12,906 nucleotides of DNA from a candidate division NC10 bacterium SPGG6 (lineage in GTDB: Bacteria > Methylomirabilota > Methylomirabilia > Methylomirabilales > CSP1-5). Both the position numbers and the translations under genes were made by a program. The notes beneath the pieces are model-generated. The model had not been told where the DNA came from. It worked only from the letters and a program-made list of their open reading frames with translations, and did no database searches. The stretch lies in assembly GCA_001643535.1 (NCBI GenBank), contig LXTG01000044.1, positions 1-12,906 of the forward strand. Reading direction: 5' to 3'. Shown one piece after another: positions 1 through 5,753 of the stretch (its first letter is position 1; each line of letters begins with the position of its first letter).

Positions 1-795
1 CCGCATGATCTGGTATTCCTTATCGGTAAGGCTTTGGACGGGGGCGACGGTGACGGAGTCCCCCGTGTGGATCCCCATGGGATCGACGTTCTCGATGGAG
101 CAGACGATGACCACGTTGTCTTTCTTGTCCCGCATCACCTCCAGCTCGAACTCTTTCCATCCGATCACCGACGCCTCGATCAGAACCTGATGGACTGGGC
201 TCGTGCTCAGGCCCCACTGGACATGCTGCTGAAATTCGCGCCGGTTGTAAGCGATACTGCCGCCGGTCCCGCCCAGCGTGAAGGAAGGGCGGATAATGGC
301 GGGAAACCCGATCCGTTCGATGATGGCCTCGGCCTCTTCAATGGACGTGGCATACCCACTTGCCGGCACCTCGAGCCCGATCCTGGTCATGGCGTGTCTG
401 AACAGATCCCGGTCCTCGGCCTTCTTGATCGTCTCGAGCGTGGCCCCGATCAGCTCCACCTGATACTTGTCCAGGATGCCGCTTTCGGCTAACGCCACGG
501 CCAAGTTGAGCCCGGTCTGCCCGCCGAGTGTGGGGAGGAGGGCATCCGGGCGCTCCCGCTCGATGACCTTCTCCAGGATTTCCGGCGTCAGGGGTTCCAC
601 GTAGGTTCGGTGGGCCATCTCCGGATCGGTCATGATGGTGGCCGGATTCGAGTTGACCAGCACGATCTCGAACCCTTCCTGTCGCAGGACCTTGCAGGCC
701 TGGGTCCCGGAGTAGTCGAACTCGCAGCCCTGGCCGATGATAATGGGTCCCGACCCAATAAGCAGGATCTTTTGAATGTCTGTCCGCTTAGGCAT
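1..795 (-). CDS. carB: Carbamoyl-phosphate synthase large subunit, N-terminal part (cut by window edge)
   Basis: Large subunit of the enzyme that makes carbamoyl phosphate from bicarbonate, ATP and glutamine-derived ammonia for pyrimidine and arginine synthesis; it works with CarA. Read on the minus strand from ATG at 795, the frame stays open for 265 codons to the window edge, about a quarter of the usual 1,050-1,100 residues. The start reads MPKRTDIQKILLIGSGP, followed by GQGCEFDYSGTQA, VNSNPATIMTD (about residues 48-57) and LLPTLGGQTGLNLA (about 87-100), all classic CarB N-terminal blocks. RPSFTLGGTGGS near residue 165-176 is the nucleotide-binding stretch of the first ATP-grasp domain, and ENVDPMGIHTGDS near 235-247 is also typical. 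It is the last visible gene of the operon, 27 bp after the tautomerase gene. Its Shine-Dalgarno is weak (GGGAT, rather far upstream), so translation may depend on coupling. Identity is very secure. Confidence 0.97.
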   Translation of the reverse strand, partial: MPKRTDIQKILLIGSGPIIIGQGCEFDYSGTQACKVLRQEGFEIVLVNSNPATIMTDPEMAHRTYVEPLTPEILEKVIERERPDALLPTLGGQTGLNLAVALAESGILDKYQVELIGATLETIKKAEDRDLFRHAMTRIGLEVPASGYATSIEEAEAIIERIGFPAIIRPSFTLGGTGGSIAYNRREFQQHVQWGLSTSPVHQVLIEASVIGWKEFELEVMRDKKDNVVIVCSIENVDPMGIHTGDSVTVAPVQSLTDKEYQIMR

Positions 796-822
796 TGAGG
801 TACTGATCCCTACAAACCATCC

Positions 823-1008
823 CTACTGCTCGGACATCAGTTTGCCGGCCTTGGCCCAGTTGGTCCGCGGATAATCATCGATGACGATGTTGACCGCTTC
901 CGGCGCAGTCTTGGCGATATCCACCAGGGCACGGGTGATGGCCTCGGCTAACTGCCTTTTCTGCTCGACGCTCCGTCCTTCGATCATCTGGATGTGGACA
1001 ATAGGCAT
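823..1008 (-). CDS. 4-oxalocrotonate tautomerase-family small protein
   Basis: A 61-residue protein of the 4-oxalocrotonate tautomerase (4-OT) family, whose members use the N-terminal proline exposed after Met removal as catalytic base for keto-enol tautomerisation and usually form hexamers. Counting from that proline, Pro1, the EGRS segment with Arg11, and the DEQK/VEQKRQLAEAI helix match the family. Position 39, the second catalytic arginine in classical 4-OT, reads Asn here (AVNIVI), and position 50 is Trp instead of Phe, so the substrate probably differs from 2-hydroxymuconate. A strong ribosome site (AGGAGG, 5 nt before ATG) supports the start. The gene lies between carA (17 bp upstream) and carB (27 bp downstream) on the same strand, so it should be co-transcribed with the pyrimidine genes. 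The family is clear; the physiological reaction is unknown. Confidence 0.9.
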   Translation of the reverse strand: MPIVHIQMIEGRSVEQKRQLAEAITRALVDIAKTAPEAVNIVIDDYPRTNWAKAGKLMSEQ

Positions 1009-1025
1009 GGCTCCCTCCTCATCGA

Positions 1026-2372
1026 TTAAATAGCGATGTCTCCTTGTTGAAGGACTCGCGACTGCTCGACCCCCGGAAGCTCCACCGGCTCCGAGGTCCC
1101 GCGCTCTTGCTTCATCAAAGCCATAAAATGGTGAAAGAGGTACCGCGAATCGTGGGGGCCCGGGGAGGCCTCGGGATGGTACTGGACGGAGAAGAGGGGG
1201 AGTCGGGTGTGTCGCATGCCTTCGACGGTCCCATCGTTCAAATTCACGTGCGTCAGCTCCACCTCCTTCCCCGGGATCGAGCCGATATCGACGGCAAATC
1301 CGTGATTTTGTGTCGTGATCTCGACTTTTCCGGTGTGAAGCTCTTTGACCGGGTGGTTCGCCCCATGGTGGCCAAACTTGAGCTTGTACGTCCGTCCCCC
1401 CAGGGCGAGTCCCAGAATCTGATGCCCGAGACAGATCCCGAAGATCGGCCTTCGACCGATCAGCTGCCTGGTGGTCTCGACGAGGTCCGGAACCCCCTCA
1501 GGGTCCCCGGGACCGTTACTGATGAAAATACCGTCCGGGCCAAAGGCCAGGATCTCGTCGGCCGTGGTCGAGGCCGGGACCACCACCACATCGCAACGAT
1601 TGCTCACCAGTTGTCGGAGGATGTTGTATTTGATTCCGCAGTCAATGGCCACCACAAGATAGCGATGACCGAAGTCCGATGACCGTTCACCAAAGAGATT
1701 CAACTGTGCTCTGCGTCCTTCACGGTCCTCGGACTTCAGCGAGCTCCCTTCGGGTCTGAGCGGTTCGGCCGAGTTCACCGTCGAGGCCCTCAGGGTCGAA
1801 GACAGTCGAGCCGTCGTCGGTCGGCCGTCATCGAGATACCCGTGGGGCCATCGCCACTCCCCCTGCCACCATCGGAAAGGCTCAGTGCAGGTGACCTCCT
1901 TGACCAGATCGCGTCCGATGAGACCTGGAGAAGATCTGGCCTTCTCGACGAGGCTCGTGGCAGAAGGGTCGACCGTCGAGATCACCCCCTCCATTGCACC
2001 CTCGTCCCGGATATGCTTGGTGAGCGCGCGCGTGTCGATCCCCTGAATCCCTACGATGCCCCATTCCTTGAGGTATGCTTCAAGCGTTTGTGTCTTCCGC
2101 CAGTTGCTGGGATACGGGGAGCCCTCCTTGACGATGAACCCTTCCACGAAGGGGCGTCGAGACTCGATGTCCTCGGGATTGATCCCGTAATTGCCAATGA
2201 GGGGGTAGGTCATGCACACGATCTGCCCTTTGTAGGAGGGATCGGTGAGGATTTCCTGATAACCGGTCATGGCCGTGTTAAAGATCACCTCGCCGACACA
2301 CTCTCCCTCGGCGCCAAAGGCGGTCCCTTCAAAGACGGTCCCGTCCGCTAAGGCCAGGATCGCGGGCTTCAT
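1026..2372 (-). CDS. carA: Carbamoyl-phosphate synthase small subunit (glutaminase), with in-frame insertion
   Basis: Glutamine amidotransferase subunit that feeds ammonia to CarB. I start it at ATG 2372, whose ATGA overlaps the pyrC stop and which has GGGAG just upstream; a TTG 12 bp earlier is a less likely start. This gives 448 residues against about 375-390 for the family. The N-terminal domain (ALADGTVFEG, FNTAMTGYQEILTDPSY, TYPLIGNYG) and the class I glutaminase domain are intact: FGICLGHQ with nucleophile Cys314, and QYHPEASPGP with His399 and Glu401. The Cys-His spacing is normal, so the extra length lies upstream of the nucleophile. It falls at about residues 181-236, between HGYLDDG and YLVVAIDCGIKYNILR, in a polar low-complexity stretch (LRPEGSSLKSEDREGRR) coded by DNA with an inverted repeat at 1671-1737. 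The gene sits between pyrC and the tautomerase gene. The catalytic residues suggest the insertion is tolerated. Confidence 0.96.
   Translation of the reverse strand: MKPAILALADGTVFEGTAFGAEGECVGEVIFNTAMTGYQEILTDPSYKGQIVCMTYPLIGNYGINPEDIESRRPFVEGFIVKEGSPYPSNWRKTQTLEAYLKEWGIVGIQGIDTRALTKHIRDEGAMEGVISTVDPSATSLVEKARSSPGLIGRDLVKEVTCTEPFRWWQGEWRWPHGYLDDGRPTTARLSSTLRASTVNSAEPLRPEGSSLKSEDREGRRAQLNLFGERSSDFGHRYLVVAIDCGIKYNILRQLVSNRCDVVVVPASTTADEILAFGPDGIFISNGPGDPEGVPDLVETTRQLIGRRPIFGICLGHQILGLALGGRTYKLKFGHHGANHPVKELHTGKVEITTQNHGFAVDIGSIPGKEVELTHVNLNDGTVEGMRHTRLPLFSVQYHPEASPGPHDSRYLFHHFMALMKQERGTSEPVELPGVEQSRVLQQGDIAI
1671..1737. repeat. Inverted repeat inside the carA insertion
   Basis: Arms at 1671-1686 (GAAGTCCGATGACCGT) and 1722-1737 (ACGGTCCTCGGACTTC) are complementary at 15 of 16 positions, with a 35-nt loop. 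They code for about residues 212-234 of CarA, within the segment absent from ordinary CarA proteins (roughly 1676-1820). The layout recalls the Rickettsia palindromic elements, which insert in frame into genes. Relation to any named element is not established. Confidence 0.7.
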
Positions 2373-3712
2373 GTCGTCTCCCAAACCACCTGACCGGCCA
2401 CGATCGTCATCACGGGTTTCCCCTTGAGTTTCCAGCCGATGAAGGGGGAGTTTTTACTCTTGGATTGCAATTCGCGCTCCTCGACGGTCCATTCCCGATC
2501 CGGATCGAGAACGGTGATATCCGCATCCGCGCCGGGGGCTAATGTCCCCTTATGTTTGAGCTTGAGGATCCGGGCCGGGTTCACCGCCATGCGCTCCACG
2601 ATCATGGGGAGGGTGAGGAGGCGGCTATGATACAACTCGGTCAGGATGAGGCCCAGGGCCGTCTCGAGGCCGATGATGCCGAAGGGGGCATAGTCGAATT
2701 CCATCTCCTTCTCGGAGCGGGCATGGGGGGCGTGATCGGTGGCGATCACCTCGATGGTTCCATCGATAAGCGCCTCTCGGAGCGCCGTTATATCCTCGGC
2801 CGCGCGGAGGGGTGGATTCATCTTGGTGTTGGTGTGAAAGCCCCGGACTGCCTCGTCGGTCAGGATCAGATGGTGGGGTGTCGCCTCTCCACTCACCCGC
2901 ACCCCCCGGGCCCTGGCCTCTCGGATCAGACGGACCGACTCCGCGGCGCTCACATGACAGATGTGGAGGCGAGCCCCCGTGTACTCACTCAACAAGATGT
3001 CTCTGCCCACCATAACCGCCTCGGCGGCAGAGGGGATCCCTTTGAGCCCCAATTCAGTGCTCACGCGCCCCTCGTGCATGACCCCGCCTGCAGAGAGAGA
3101 GGGGTCCTCGCAGTGGGGGAGCAGGGGAACGTCGAACATGGTGGCGTACTCCATCGCCCGGCGCATGAGTTCGGCATCTGCGACCGGCTTGCCGTCATCG
3201 GAGAACCCGACACACCCGGCCGCCACGAGTTCCCCGATCTCCGCCAGCTCTTGGCCTCGCTCCCCCTTCGAGATGCATCCAATGGGGAAGATGTTCACAC
3301 GCCCTGCCTTTTGAGCTAGCTCCCGGATGTACTCGCTGACCGATGCGGTGTCGTTCACCGGCTCGGTGTTCGGCATGCAGCAGATAGAGGTGAACCCGCC
3401 CCGGGCTGCGGCAGCGCTCCCGGAGGCGATGGTCTCTTCGTCTTCCCGTCCCGGCTCCCGGAGATGGACGTGCATATCAATGAGACCCGGAATCACGATC
3501 TTGCCGGTCGCATCAATCACCCTGTCTGGATTCGTGGTTGATGGTTCCTGGTTCCCTGGCTTTTTGTTCTTTTTCCCCTGACCCCTGACCCCTGACCCCT
3601 GACCCTCTCTGCCTACTTGAAGGATTTGCCCCTCCTCGACCAGGACATCGAGGATGTCGTCGACCCCGTTGGCCGGATCGATCACTCGCCCTCCTGTAAT
3701 CAAGAGTCGCAT
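2369..3712 (-). CDS. pyrC: Dihydroorotase (type I), with repeat-derived insertion near the N terminus
   Basis: Zinc amidohydrolase that interconverts carbamoyl aspartate and dihydroorotate, the third step of pyrimidine synthesis. The 447-residue protein shows the metal motif HVHLRE (81-86), GFSDDGKP with the Asp typical of type I enzymes (around 171-172), PHCED with His200, LHICHVS (His250/His253), TPHHL, FHTNTKMNPPLR (substrate binding) and ATDHAPH with Asp326. The length is about 20-25 residues above the usual 420-430. The excess lies at about residues 35-62 (GQGSGVRGQGKKNKKPGNQE), which is coded by a 7-bp tandem array and separates two beta-strands of the small N-terminal domain, so the active site is untouched. 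GGAG six nt before the ATG supports the start. The stop overlaps the carA start (ATGA), implying translational coupling. Type I dihydroorotases often associate with aspartate carbamoyltransferase, the upstream neighbour. Confidence 0.96.
   Translation of the reverse strand: MRLLITGGRVIDPANGVDDILDVLVEEGQILQVGREGQGSGVRGQGKKNKKPGNQEPSTTNPDRVIDATGKIVIPGLIDMHVHLREPGREDEETIASGSAAAARGGFTSICCMPNTEPVNDTASVSEYIRELAQKAGRVNIFPIGCISKGERGQELAEIGELVAAGCVGFSDDGKPVADAELMRRAMEYATMFDVPLLPHCEDPSLSAGGVMHEGRVSTELGLKGIPSAAEAVMVGRDILLSEYTGARLHICHVSAAESVRLIREARARGVRVSGEATPHHLILTDEAVRGFHTNTKMNPPLRAAEDITALREALIDGTIEVIATDHAPHARSEKEMEFDYAPFGIIGLETALGLILTELYHSRLLTLPMIVERMAVNPARILKLKHKGTLAPGADADITVLDPDREWTVEERELQSKSKNSPFIGWKLKGKPVMTIVAGQVVWETT
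3536..3602. repeat. 7-bp tandem repeat array inside pyrC
   Basis: On the + strand, three degenerate heptamers GGTTGAT, GGTTCCT, GGTTCCC occupy 3536-3556, followed by a T-rich spacer and four perfect copies of CCCCTGA at 3575-3602. The arms lie in roughly inverted relation (GGTT on one side, GACC on the other). Because 7 is not a multiple of 3, the array is read through all three frames of the unit, giving the Gly/Gln/Ser/Val/Arg run in PyrC. The unit pattern matches the arrays in the flanking spacers. Confidence 0.85.
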
Positions 3713-3727
3713 CTCACTCTCCGCTCT

Positions 3728-3815
3728 GGTTCACGGTTCATGGCTTGCAGTTCATGGTTCAGGGAGGATACAGACTTACTACCCTGAACTCTGAACCCTC
3801 AACCCTGAACCATCT
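3728..3815. repeat. Inverted heptamer array filling the pyrB-pyrC spacer
   Basis: The left arm at 3728-3762 is five 7-bp units (GGTTCAC, GGTTCAT, GGCTTGC, AGTTCAT, GGTTCAG). The right arm at 3781-3815 is five units (ACCCTGA, ACTCTGA, ACCCTCA, ACCCTGA, ACCATCT), broadly the reverse complement of the left. The loop is 18 nt. The right arm runs directly into the pyrB stop codon. In RNA this could fold into an imperfect stem of about 35 bp between the two cistrons, possibly affecting processing or stability of the polycistronic message. Confidence 0.85.
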
Positions 3816-4746
3816 AGCGTTCCGTCCTCTGCCCGCCGGTCAGTAGATACAGGAGGCCCATGCGAATGGCCACCCCGTTGGTGACCTGATCGAGGATGAG
3901 GCTGTACGGGCCGTCCGCCACCTCCGGGGCGATTTCCACCCCCCGGTTGATCGGCCCCGGGTGCATGATCAACACTCCCTCTTTAGCCTTCTTCACGCGT
4001 TCGACGGTAAGGCCAAAGAGCCGGCTGTATTCGCGAAGCGAGGGGAGCATGGTGGGGCCGTGGCGTTCCCTTTGAATCCGGAGCATCATGATTACGTCGG
4101 CATCCGCGATCGCGTCCTCTACGTCGGTGGTGGCCTCGACCCCGAGCTGCTCCGGGAAGCGCGGCAGCAGCGTGGCCGGTCCCGCGACCCTCACCTCTAT
4201 CCCCACCTTCCGCATCGCCTGGATATTCGACCGCGCGACCCGGCTGTGGCTGATGTCTCCGACGATGGCGACCTTGAGACCTTCCAGGCGTCCCAGGCGC
4301 TCGCGGATGGTGAAGAGGTCGAGGAGGGCTTGAGTAGGATGCTCATGGGCTCCGTCCCCGGCGTTGATGATCGAGGCCTGGAGGCGATCGGCCAGGATCT
4401 TGGGCGCCCCCGGGACCGGATGGCGGATCACCACCACATCCGGGTGCATGGCCTGGAGGGTCTTTCCGGTGTCGAGGAGCGACTCGCCCTTGGTGACGGA
4501 AGAGGCGGAAGTAGAGATATTGACCACATCGGCACTGAGCCACTTGCCGGCGATCTCGAACGAGGTCCGCGTTCGGGTGCTCGGCTCGTAGAAGAGGTTG
4601 ATCACGGTCTTTCCGCGGAGCGCGGGGACCTTCTTGATCTCCCGCGAGGCGATCTCTTTCATCGAGTCGGCGGTCTCCAGGATAAGAAAGATCTCCTCCG
4701 GCTCCAGTTCGCGGATCGTTAACAAATCTTTTCGCTTCAGCGTCAT
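3814..4746 (-). CDS. pyrB: Aspartate carbamoyltransferase catalytic subunit
   Basis: Joins carbamoyl phosphate and aspartate to give carbamoyl aspartate, the committed step of pyrimidine synthesis. At 310 residues it is a normal-length catalytic chain. The carbamoyl-phosphate motif STRTRTSFE is at 56-64, the 80s-loop SSVTKGES at 82-89 supplies Ser/Lys to the neighbouring subunit's site, HPTQALLD is at 136-143, GDISHSRVARSN at 163-174 and HPGPINRGVEI at 262-272. No regulatory chain gene (pyrI) is next to it, so the enzyme is probably of the unregulated or dihydroorotase-associated kind, with control at expression level through PyrR. GGAG five nt before the ATG supports the start. Repeat-filled spacers lie on both sides (about 122 bp to pyrR, about 101 bp to pyrC), unusual in an operon whose later genes are tightly packed. 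Confidence 0.97.
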   Translation of the reverse strand: MTLKRKDLLTIRELEPEEIFLILETADSMKEIASREIKKVPALRGKTVINLFYEPSTRTRTSFEIAGKWLSADVVNISTSASSVTKGESLLDTGKTLQAMHPDVVVIRHPVPGAPKILADRLQASIINAGDGAHEHPTQALLDLFTIRERLGRLEGLKVAIVGDISHSRVARSNIQAMRKVGIEVRVAGPATLLPRFPEQLGVEATTDVEDAIADADVIMMLRIQRERHGPTMLPSLREYSRLFGLTVERVKKAKEGVLIMHPGPINRGVEIAPEVADGPYSLILDQVTNGVAIRMGLLYLLTGGQRTER

Positions 4747-4757
4747 CTTTTCTCCAC

Positions 4758-4880
4758 GGTCATCGGTCGTCGGTCAGCCGGTTCAGGGTTGATGGTTCAG
4801 AGTTTAAAATCCATGAACCGTGAACCATCCACCATGAACTGTTGGCCATGAACTATGAACCAAGCTGGTCATTGGTCATC
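4758..4880. repeat. Inverted heptamer array in the pyrR-pyrB spacer, reaching into pyrR
   Basis: On the + strand the left arm holds GGTCATC, GGTCGTC, GGTCAGC (4758-4778), then GGTTCAG, GGTTGAT, GGTTCAG, AGTTTAA (4780-4807). The right arm holds ATGAACC, GTGAACC, ATCCACC, ATGAACT, GTTGGCC, ATGAACT, ATGAACC (4813-4861). Two further units GGTCATT, GGTCATC at 4867-4880 cover the last codons and stop of pyrR. The arms are broadly reverse complementary, so a long imperfect hairpin between the cistrons is possible. Confidence 0.85.
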
Positions 4881-5441
4881 CGTGTTCTTCAGGATCACGA
4901 CGCGGTCCACGCCGTCCTCCTCCTGGAGCATCACCTGGACCTGCTCTGTCTTGGCAGTCGGGATATTCTTCCCGACGTAATCGGCCCGGATCGGCAGCTC
5001 GCGATGCCCCCGATCCACGAGCACCGCCAGCTGGATCACCGCGGGGCGTCCGAGATCCATGAGGCCGTCCAGGGCCGCCCGGGTCGTCCGGCCGGTGTAG
5101 AGCACATCATCGACGAGAACCACCCTCTTTTTTTCCACGGAGAAAGGGATCTCGGTTTTTCTCACCGCGGGCTGGCGGCCTGCCTTGCCCAGGTCATCCC
5201 GGTAGAGCGTGATATCCAGGGCCCCGACCGGGACATCCACCCCCTCGATCTGCTTCAGGCACTGGGAGAGCCGCCGGGCGAGATCCACCCCTCGGCTCCG
5301 GAGGCCGATAAGGACCAGGTTGGCCGTTCCCTTGTTTTTCTCCACGATCTCGTGGGCGACCCGGGTGAGGGCCCGCTGAATCGTGGTTGCATCCATGATC
5401 TGTGCTTTTTCGTGGACTTGCATAGCTGCCTCAGAGGGCAT
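4869..5441 (-). CDS. pyrR: PyrR bifunctional pyr operon regulator / uracil phosphoribosyltransferase
   Basis: RNA-binding regulator that senses UMP/UTP versus PRPP and binds the pyr leader transcript; many members also make UMP from uracil and PRPP. At 190 residues it closely follows the Bacillus subtilis protein as I recall it: RALTRVAHEIVEKNKG (23-38), LIGLRSRGVDLARRL (44-58), the ALDITLYRDDL block (74-84), the PRPP-binding loop VVLVDDVLYTGRTT (107-120), and GRPAVIQLAVLVDRGHRELPIRADYVGKNIPT, whose basic residues belong to the RNA-binding face. I chose ATG 5441, which has a perfect AGGAGG seven nt upstream; ATG 5423 would remove six residues and lacks such a site. It is first in the operon and follows the attenuator it presumably controls. 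The final codons lie within the heptamer array, so the C-terminal tail may be repeat-derived. Confidence 0.97.
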   Translation of the reverse strand: MPSEAAMQVHEKAQIMDATTIQRALTRVAHEIVEKNKGTANLVLIGLRSRGVDLARRLSQCLKQIEGVDVPVGALDITLYRDDLGKAGRQPAVRKTEIPFSVEKKRVVLVDDVLYTGRTTRAALDGLMDLGRPAVIQLAVLVDRGHRELPIRADYVGKNIPTAKTEQVQVMLQEEDGVDRVVILKNTDDQ

Positions 5442-5473
5442 AAAAAAACCTCCTCACCACCTGGTGAGGAGGT
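5442..5473 (-). terminator. Intrinsic terminator (attenuator) overlapping the pyrR ribosome site
   Basis: The minus-strand transcript has a perfect 11-bp stem, ACCUCCUCACC / GGUGAGGAGGU (arms 5473-5463 and 5458-5448), an AGGU loop and a run of seven U (5448-5442) ending directly at the pyrR AUG. The 3' arm contains the pyrR Shine-Dalgarno AGGAGG, so the hairpin would both stop transcription and hide the start of pyrR. The base of the 5' arm, GACCUC (5474-5469), is complementary to GAGGUC (5528-5523) in the PyrR hairpin, giving a possible antiterminator pairing. Confidence 0.9.
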
Positions 5474-5507
5474 CTCGCATCGCGCACTCTACGCTTGGGG
5501 TTGTCAT
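5454..5507 (-). CDS. Putative 17-residue leader peptide of the pyr operon
   Basis: A short ORF in the pyr leader reads MTTPSVECAMRDLLTRW and stops with UGA. It is preceded by AAAGGAG five nt before its AUG, a stronger site than several longer genes here have. Its codons run through the 5' arm and loop of the terminator hairpin, and its UGA lies in the 3' arm and shares a base with the AGGAGG of pyrR (TGAGGAGG). Translation would therefore melt the terminator and leave a terminating ribosome on the pyrR ribosome site, 12 nt before the pyrR AUG. The ORF's own Shine-Dalgarno forms the 3' side of the lower stem of the PyrR hairpin, so PyrR binding should block it. The peptide has no codon run that would suggest amino-acid sensing, so its sequence may not matter. 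That it is translated is inference. Confidence 0.55.
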   Translation of the reverse strand: MTTPSVECAMRDLLTRW

Positions 5508-5514
5508 TTTGGCT

Positions 5515-5547
5515 CCTTTACGGACCTCGCAGGGCCCGCTTAAAAGG
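5515..5547 (-). promoter_or_regulatory. PyrR-binding hairpin in the pyr leader RNA
   Basis: The leader RNA can fold as a lower stem CCUUU/AAAGG (5547-5543 with 5519-5515), an AAG bulge on the 5' side, an upper stem CGGGCC/GGUCCG (5538-5533 with 5526-5521) and the hexaloop CUGCGA (5532-5527). This fits the PyrR recognition features as I know them: hexaloop CNGNGA, the wider CCNGNGAGGY sequence, and a purine-rich bulge below the upper stem. With the predicted start site near 5548 the hairpin sits at the very 5' end of the transcript. Its 3' strand contains the Shine-Dalgarno of the leader ORF. Confidence 0.85.
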
Positions 5548-5554
5548 TCACGTC

Positions 5555-5583
5555 AACTTACCTCAGGCTCCCCCAAATGTCAA
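5555..5583 (-). promoter_or_regulatory. Sigma70-type promoter of the pyr operon
   Basis: On the minus strand a perfect -35 box TTGACA (5583-5578) is followed by a 17-bp spacer and TAAGTT as -10 (5560-5555). The expected start near 5548 places the PyrR hairpin at the transcript's 5' end, which supports the call. The 9-mer GGGGGAGCC occurs in the spacer and again just upstream of the -35. Confidence 0.75.
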
Positions 5584-5683
5584 GGAGATTTTGGCTCCCC
5601 CACCGGCCCACCTCCGCGATGTCTAGGTGCAATATATATGCTGGTTTTGCCCAAGGAAGCAACAGGACTAAGCAGGGGCGGCG

Positions 5684-5712
5684 TTGCGTTGGGGGGAGGA
5701 GTCTGGTAATAG
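5684..5712 (+). promoter_or_regulatory. Possible promoter for ligA
   Basis: TTGCGT (5684-5689), a 17-bp spacer and TAATAG (5707-5712) lie 42 bp before the ligA start. Each box matches consensus at only about half its positions, so this is tentative. It is the best candidate I see in the divergent region between the pyr promoter and ligA. Confidence 0.35.
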
Positions 5713-5753
5713 TCAGAAAGCAAGGACTTGGTTGAGACAGGTGGGGTAGGGGG

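Noticed and set aside
34..492. Long + strand frames across carB, carA, pyrC and pyrB
   Set aside because: They are shadows of clearly identified minus-strand enzymes, low in hydrophobic periodicity and without family motifs.
2372..2384. TTG at 2384 as the carA start
   Set aside because: ATG at 2372 overlaps the pyrC stop as ATGA, has GGGAG upstream and gives the usual MKPAILALADG start.
3575..3602. The four-fold CCCCTGA run as part of a CRISPR array
   Set aside because: Units are 7 bp with no spacers; this is a tandem microsatellite-type repeat within a gene.
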